In this document: positions 14,149 through 17,014 of the stretch, piece by piece
How the letters are laid out: every line of letters begins with the position of its first letter
Numbering within the stretch: position 1 is the stretch's first letter
Program-made: the position numbers and the translations under genes
Origin: an uncultured Clostridia bacterium
GTDB lineage: Bacteria; Bacillota; Clostridia; Christensenellales; Aristaeellaceae
Direction of reading: 5' to 3'
Assembly (NCBI GenBank): GCA_937886445.1
Contig: CALGBY010000058.1
Location: 1 to 17,014, forward strand
DNA length: 17,014 nt
The notes under the pieces: generated by a model
Seen by the model: only the letters and a program-made list of their open reading frames with translations
The model's database searches: none
What the model was told of the DNA's origin: nothing

Positions 14149-15171
14149 GTGTGTAAGATAAAAAAAGCTTTGACCGTTCTGCTTGCGATCCTTGTTTTCT
14201 GCAATGTCCTTCCGGCATCCGCGAAAACCCCGAAAAAAAACATATATGCCTACTTCATCAACGGCAGAGAGATCGACCGGCTTGCGGAAGCGCTGCCGGT
14301 CCTGGTCTCATACGGAACGAACGCTGTCATTCTGGACGAATCTGTCTTTCATTACCGTACAGAAGCGCAAACCGCTGCTCTGTGCGCAGAACTCAAAAGT
14401 AAAGGCATCACTCCTTACATCCGGATACAGGTATGGTATAGGGATGATCATTGGATCTCGCCGCTCACCCAGCCCGGCTTTCCGGTATTCCGGCAGGATA
14501 TTGTCGATCAACAAAAAGCCGTCATCACAGACTACCTGAAGCTGGGCTTCTCCGGCATTGTGCTCGATGATGTTCTGTTTCCCGGAACAGCGGAAAAATA
14601 CGGAACGGAAAACGCGTGCAGCGCCATTACGGAAACGGTGAAGCAGCTTAATGAAGCAGCAAAGAGCACAGACCCGGATGCTGTTCTTGCCGTGATGGTC
14701 AAGCCCGACATTGAAGGGCGGAACAGGATTGATTACGGTCAGGATGTTGCGGAAATAAGCAAAAACGCGGATATCGTTATCCCGATGATGTACATCGATA
14801 TTGAGAGATGGTCCGCGAAAGAAATGACCCGGATGATCGGGAAATTCGTTGATACAATACAGCCGGGCACTAAACCGGTCGTCGCCCTCCATACATATAA
14901 CGCGCTCAATAACGACGAACCGCTTTCCTATCAAAAGCTGTTTGATGATGTGAAAAGCGCGGTCCGGGCCGGTTCAAACGGTGTTATGCTGTGGCAGCTG
15001 GGGCTGTCGGAGATCATTGATTTTACAAAGCTTTCTTCCATGCCCGGCACCGGCGATCATGCGCCGCTCGCTCTCCCCGCAGCAGCAGCGCTGCTGTCTT
15101 CCTGTGTGTTCCTTTGGCTTCTCTGCTTTGAACGCAGGCGAAGCCGGAAGGCACGGCAGATCCGTTTTTGA
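14149..15171 (+). CDS. Secreted TIM-barrel glycoside-hydrolase-like protein with MPxTG sortase signal
   Basis: A 340-residue exported protein. The GTG at 14149 follows GGAGGAG at 10 bp. The signal peptide (1-25) ends at ASA. Residues about 30-295 read as a barrel related to the putative glycosyl-hydrolase (DUF4015/GHL-like) group: IYAYFING, GTNAVILDE (56-64), GFSGIVLDDVLFPG (133-146), PMMYIDIERW (212-221) and GVMLWQLG (278-285). D140/D141 and the MYID aspartate are plausible active-site residues. The end is a sortase signal: MPGTGD (298-303), a hydrophobic stretch and ERRRSRKAR, so it should be covalently wall-anchored if the sortase accepts MPxTG. It lies 59 bp after paralogue 3. The substrate is unknown; the barrel family assignment is moderate, the anchor call stronger. 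Confidence 0.8.
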   Translation: MCKIKKALTVLLAILVFCNVLPASAKTPKKNIYAYFINGREIDRLAEALPVLVSYGTNAVILDESVFHYRTEAQTAALCAELKSKGITPYIRIQVWYRDDHWISPLTQPGFPVFRQDIVDQQKAVITDYLKLGFSGIVLDDVLFPGTAEKYGTENACSAITETVKQLNEAAKSTDPDAVLAVMVKPDIEGRNRIDYGQDVAEISKNADIVIPMMYIDIERWSAKEMTRMIGKFVDTIQPGTKPVVALHTYNALNNDEPLSYQKLFDDVKSAVRAGSNGVMLWQLGLSEIIDFTKLSSMPGTGDHAPLALPAAAALLSSCVFLWLLCFERRRSRKARQIRF

Positions 15172-15180
15172 CCCTGAAAG

Positions 15181-15239
15181 TTTCTCTGAAAAATCTCGGA
15201 AAAATTCTCCGAAAAAAGGGTTCTCGAAAAAAGTTTTCC
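15181..15239 (+). repeat. Short degenerate tandem repeats, A-rich
   Basis: Four imperfect units of the form TCTC(n)GAAAAA follow one another: TTCTCTGAAAAA, TCTCGGAAAAA, TTCTCCGAAAAAA and TTCTCGAAAAAA, with a period of about 12 to 16 bp. The block lies just after the stop of the sortase-anchored gene and just before the promoter-like element of the LysM peptide gene. It has no obvious terminator structure on the plus strand. Confidence 0.55.
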
Positions 15240-15242
15240 GTT

Positions 15243-15285
15243 TCATTGTACCTCCCCGCGGCTCCCTCGTATGTATATGTGTCCG
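15243..15285 (+). promoter_or_regulatory. Promoter-like region of the LysM peptide gene, shared with the second double-glycine gene
   Basis: Possible -35 TTGTAC (15246-15251) and -10 TATGTA (15270-15275) are 18 bp apart. The 43 bp from 15243 to 15285 align without gaps to 16425-16467, upstream of the other double-glycine peptide gene, with 32 identical positions. The core TCGTAT(A/G)TAT ends in TGTCCG in both. A hairpin TGTCCGGC/GCCGGGACA (15280-15302) immediately follows here. Confidence 0.6.
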
Positions 15286-15347
15286 GCACAAAAGCCGGGA
15301 CAAAAAATACGAAAAACTGCCATACAGGCTGAAAAGGAGATACCAAA

Positions 15348-15602
15348 ATGGAAAACGCTGAGAAGATCATCAACATCATCACCGATGACGAACTGGAAAA
15401 TGTGAACGGCGGCAGCATGCCCAAGGAAGACCCCGGCAAAGGCTACAAGTGGTACCAGATCCAGCCCGGCGACAATCTGAGCCGCATCGGAAGCATCTAC
15501 CACATCAGCGTGGACAAGCTGATGGCGATCAATCAGGACCGCCGCGGGATCAAGGACAGGAACCATATCATTGCCGGGTTCTGGATCCGCGTGCCCCGGT
15601 AA
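15348..15602 (+). CDS. Double-glycine leader peptide carrying a LysM domain
   Basis: An 84-residue protein, with an ATG at 15348 preceded by AAAGGAGATACC. Residues 1-22 are a bacteriocin-type double-glycine leader (IITDDELENVNGG) of the kind removed by the C39 peptidase domain of ABC exporters. The predicted mature 62-residue product (from S23) is basic, cysteine-free and nearly all one LysM domain: WYQIQPGDNLSRIGSIYHIS, then VDKLMAIN and the closing GFWIRVP. LysM binds peptidoglycan or chitin N-acetylglucosamine. There is no Sec signal, so export would depend on a peptidase-containing ABC transporter not seen here. It is flanked by a promoter-like element and a bidirectional terminator, so it is probably monocistronic. 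It could be a wall-targeted bacteriocin, a signal or a wall-remodelling factor. Confidence 0.88.
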   Translation: MENAEKIINIITDDELENVNGGSMPKEDPGKGYKWYQIQPGDNLSRIGSIYHISVDKLMAINQDRRGIKDRNHIIAGFWIRVPR

Positions 15603-15636
15603 ACAAACCCCGTAAGAACACGGAGATTAAAAGAAC

Positions 15637-15677
15637 ACGGCCGGCAGATCGGACTGATCCGCCGGCCGTGAATTTTT
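15637..15677. terminator. Bidirectional terminator between LysM peptide and ECF gene
   Basis: A perfect 10-bp stem (CACGGCCGGC at 15637-15646 and GCCGGCCGTG at 15662-15671) is followed on the plus strand by AATTTTTCTG and on the minus strand by TTCTTTT. It serves the plus-strand LysM gene and the convergent minus-strand ECF gene ending at 15685. Confidence 0.88.
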
Positions 15678-15684
15678 CTGTTTT

Positions 15685-16209
15685 TCACACAAGACCGCGA
15701 AGACGCCTTTTCAGCGCGAGGGCGATCGGGATACCGGGGAAAAGCATCACAAAGGAATCAAGCGCCCACGCGGCCAGGGCGGTGGGGATCTTCAATTCCG
15801 GCCTCAGGCTGTACAGAACGCAGTCGATCACCGTTTTTACCGTGACCCCTGCCAGCATGGACAGCACGACGACTGCCGCCGCCTTCAGCCAGAACCGTCC
15901 AGACGGGGCATCCGCTTCCTTATACAGCACGCGTCCGCAGGAAAAGCCCACAATGGCGTTCATCACGATCCAGCCGAAAGCGATGCCGCGCTGGCTCATC
16001 AGCATGCTCTCGATCAACACGCCCGCCGCGCCGATGACCGCCGCCGGCACCGCGCCCAGATAGACCGCACCCACCGCCAGAGCGATATATCCCAGGTCCA
16101 GCTTGATATTGCCCGCCACCGGGATCTTCAGCAGCGTGGAAAGCACAAAATAGAGCGCGGTAAGCACGCCTGTCATCACAACTTTTTTCGTCTTCTTCGT
16201 ATTTTTCAT
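15685..16209 (-). CDS. ECF transporter S component (substrate-binding membrane protein)
   Basis: A 174-residue integral membrane protein of the energy-coupling-factor S-component type, with about six membrane segments. The N-terminal TGVLTALYFVLSTLLKIP (13-30), KLDLGYIALAVGAVYLGAVPAAVIGAAG (36-63) and the C-terminal PGIPIALALKRRL (158-170) are typical. The pattern is closest to the folate/FolT-like and uncharacterised branch, but the vitamin or cofactor cannot be assigned. It works with a shared EcfA/EcfA'/EcfT module encoded elsewhere. The ATG at 16209 has AAGGAG 13 bp upstream, somewhat long. It is a single-gene transcript with its own promoter and a folded leader (separate entries), and is convergent to the LysM gene. 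Confidence 0.88.
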   Translation of the reverse strand: MKNTKKTKKVVMTGVLTALYFVLSTLLKIPVAGNIKLDLGYIALAVGAVYLGAVPAAVIGAAGVLIESMLMSQRGIAFGWIVMNAIVGFSCGRVLYKEADAPSGRFWLKAAAVVVLSMLAGVTVKTVIDCVLYSLRPELKIPTALAAWALDSFVMLFPGIPIALALKRRLRGLV

Positions 16210-16318
16210 TCTGTTCTGTACGCTCCTTGCCGCCGGCAGACGGCGTAAACCTCAGGGGATACCTCCGCCGGCTCCGGTATCGCCGTCTGTTCCGGCATAC
16301 AGGAGCACCCGCGGACAC
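16210..16318 (-). promoter_or_regulatory. Structured leader of the ECF gene, possible riboswitch-like element
   Basis: The predicted 5' leader (about 109 nt) folds into nested stems on the minus strand. The inner one is ATACC/GGTAT (16280-16276 and 16263-16259), the middle one a perfect 9-bp CAGACGGCG/CGCCGTCTG (16289-16281 and 16245-16237), and the outer one GCTCCT/AGGAGC (16306-16301 and 16227-16222). The outer stem would bury the AAGGAG ribosome binding site. That layout suits ligand-controlled translation of a vitamin transporter. The conserved sequences of TPP, FMN, cobalamin or tetrahydrofolate riboswitches were not found. Confidence 0.5.
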
Positions 16319-16324
16319 TTCATG

Positions 16325-16353
16325 ATGATAGCACAAAAGCCGGCTGTTGAAAA
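16325..16353 (-). promoter_or_regulatory. Promoter of the ECF S-component gene
   Basis: On the minus strand TTTTCA (16353-16348) is followed after 17 bp by TATCAT (16330-16325), which is preceded by an extended -10 TG. Transcription would begin near 16318, exactly where the foldable leader begins. Confidence 0.65.
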
Positions 16354-16424
16354 GATAAAACGCGTGCCGCCGCGAAGAGCAACCCGGCAGAGCCTGCAAA
16401 CGCCCCTGCCCCCGCCCAAAATAC

Positions 16425-16467
16425 TCAGTGTCCCTTTTCGCGTGTCCATCGTATATATTTATGTCCG
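16425..16467 (+). promoter_or_regulatory. Promoter-like region of the 59-residue peptide gene, shared with the LysM gene
   Basis: This region matches 15243-15285 at 32 of 43 positions without gaps. The aligned boxes are a weak -35 GTGTCC (16428-16433) and a -10 TATATA (16452-16457), 18 bp apart. It lies about 130 bp upstream of the gene start, compared with about 63 bp for the LysM gene. Confidence 0.58.
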
Positions 16468-16596
16468 CGGGGAAGTAAAAAAGATCGTGCACAGCCGATC
16501 TGCTGACGGCCCTTCGCCGTCTCATCCTGAGGACGGGCCGAAAGCGGCAAAAGAAGTAATAAATAAGCTGAAAACAGATAAAAGGAGAGAAAACAC
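16468..16596 (+). promoter_or_regulatory. Leader of the 59-residue peptide gene with competing hairpins
   Basis: The long untranslated leader can fold GATCG/CGATC (16483-16487 and 16496-16500). It can also form GACGGC/GCCGTC (16505-16510 and 16516-16521), which is mutually exclusive with CGGCCC/GGGCCG (16507-16512 and 16535-16540). It ends in AAAGGAGAG before the ATG. The competing pairings hint at regulation, but this is weak evidence. Confidence 0.3.
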
Positions 16597-16776
16597 ATGA
16601 AGAACACAAAGCTGCAGAAACTGTTTGACTACCAGATCTTCTCCGGCAACAGGGAGATCGAAAAGATGTACCGCGAAGCGGAAAACCGGAACGCCGAGGC
16701 GCTCAGTCTGGATGACCTGGCCTTTGTGGCCGGCGGCGTCCGCTCCGATGAAGCGAAGGACGAAAAGCAGAACTGA
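16597..16776 (+). CDS. Small double-glycine leader peptide with a charged 12-residue tail
   Basis: A 59-residue gene, with an ATG at 16597 preceded by AAAGGAGAG about 7 bp upstream and a strong terminator 7 bp after the stop. The first 47 residues look like a long bacteriocin/RiPP-type leader: KLQKLFDYQIFSGNREIEKM followed by ALSLDDLAFVAGG (35-47), matching the pattern of the LysM peptide leader (TDDELENVNGG). The part after GG is only VRSDEAKDEKQN, highly charged and without cysteine, serine pairs or aromatic residues that would suggest lanthionine or other common modifications. It might be a signalling peptide, a precursor with a tiny core, or a truncated bacteriocin. No modification enzyme, immunity gene or exporter is seen in the window. 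Too short for most automatic gene callers with a 60-residue cut-off. Confidence 0.8.
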   Translation: MKNTKLQKLFDYQIFSGNREIEKMYREAENRNAEALSLDDLAFVAGGVRSDEAKDEKQN

Positions 16777-16782
16777 ACACAT

Positions 16783-16820
16783 AAAAGCGCCCTATCCATC
16801 TTGGATAAAGCGCTTTTTTG
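16783..16820 (+). terminator. Intrinsic terminator after the 59-residue peptide gene
   Basis: AAAAGCGC (from 16783) pairs with GCGCTTTT (to about 16817), with an inner stem TATCC/GGATA around a 5-nt loop, followed by a run of six T residues. It begins 7 bp after the stop codon. Confidence 0.9.
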
Positions 16821-17014
16821 TTGTCTGCCTTCGGCAATACCGCACAGACAAGTATTTAGCATAGAAACAATATTCTCAAGGTCAAACCACTTCGATATCC
16901 GCGTTGGAATAAGCGGCATACACCAGGGTGTGTCTCTAAAATGAGGAATGTGCAGTTTAAAGCAGATTTTCCGTCAGTTCAAGGCGAAGAACCGAAGGTT
17001 TACTGGAGGTAAAT
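16821..17014 (+). other. Downstream stretch without an assignable gene
   Basis: A small hairpin TTGTCTG/CAGACAA (16821-16827 and 16845-16851) follows the terminator. A 23-codon open frame (16941-17012, beginning MRNVQFKADFPSVQ) has no good ribosome binding site and is probably a fragment or chance. The window ends in a GGAGG-like sequence that could be a ribosome binding site for a gene starting beyond it. Confidence 0.3.

Noticed and set aside
16210..16318. TPP or tetrahydrofolate riboswitch in the ECF leader
   Set aside because: The CTGAGA and ACCTGATCTGGATAATGCC-type TPP motifs and the conserved tetrahydrofolate core are absent; only an unclassified structure can be claimed.
16941..17012. 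23-codon frame near the window end (MRNVQFKADFPSVQ)
   Set aside because: Very short, no clear ribosome binding site; could be a remnant of a repeat or gene but cannot be supported from this window.
1..17014. CRISPR array, tRNA genes, insertion sequences
   Set aside because: No regularly spaced identical repeats, no cloverleaf-type sequence and no transposase-like frame were seen.

Overview
This 17 kb window looks like chromosome of a moderately GC-rich, Gram-positive anaerobe of the Clostridia (Bacillota), probably a gut or rumen type. That assignment is an inference. It rests on clostridial-type EF-G and short S12 sequences, strong AGGAGG ribosome binding sites, an LplB/YtcP-type sugar importer without its own ATPase, a sortase-type wall anchor and double-glycine leader peptides. 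No tRNA, rRNA, CRISPR array or insertion sequence is visible.

Positions 1-3450 (minus strand) hold the str operon in the order rpsL, rpsG, fusA and the first 12 codons of tuf. It has its own near-consensus promoter at 3418-3446 and a leader of about 190 nt. S12 carries arginine at residue 88, a position linked to streptomycin resistance. Positions 3760-8476 (minus strand) form a sugar ABC importer operon: solute-binding protein, a strong hairpin, two permeases and an AraC-family regulator, closed by a perfect terminator. A 12-bp direct repeat with 21-bp period lies upstream of the first gene and is a good candidate operator for the AraC protein. Positions 8565-11713 (minus strand) carry a cytoplasmic GH13 glucosidase followed by the tRNA threonylcarbamoyladenosine (t6A) synthesis gene ywlC/sua5.

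From about 11,850 rightward most genes run on the plus strand and are concerned with the cell surface. Three tandem paralogues encode secreted proteins of about 220 residues that I cannot assign to a characterised family. They are followed by a secreted TIM-barrel glycoside-hydrolase-like protein ending in an MPGTG sortase signal. Next is an 84-residue peptide with a double-glycine export leader fused to a single LysM domain. After a convergent ECF-transporter S component with a structured leader comes a 59-residue gene with another double-glycine leader and a short charged tail. The two double-glycine genes share a 43-bp upstream promoter-like region (32 of 43 positions identical, no gaps), which suggests they are expressed together.

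The most promising unexplained material is this right-hand part: a possible peptide-export and cell-wall module whose exporter is not in the window, next to the triplicated secreted family.
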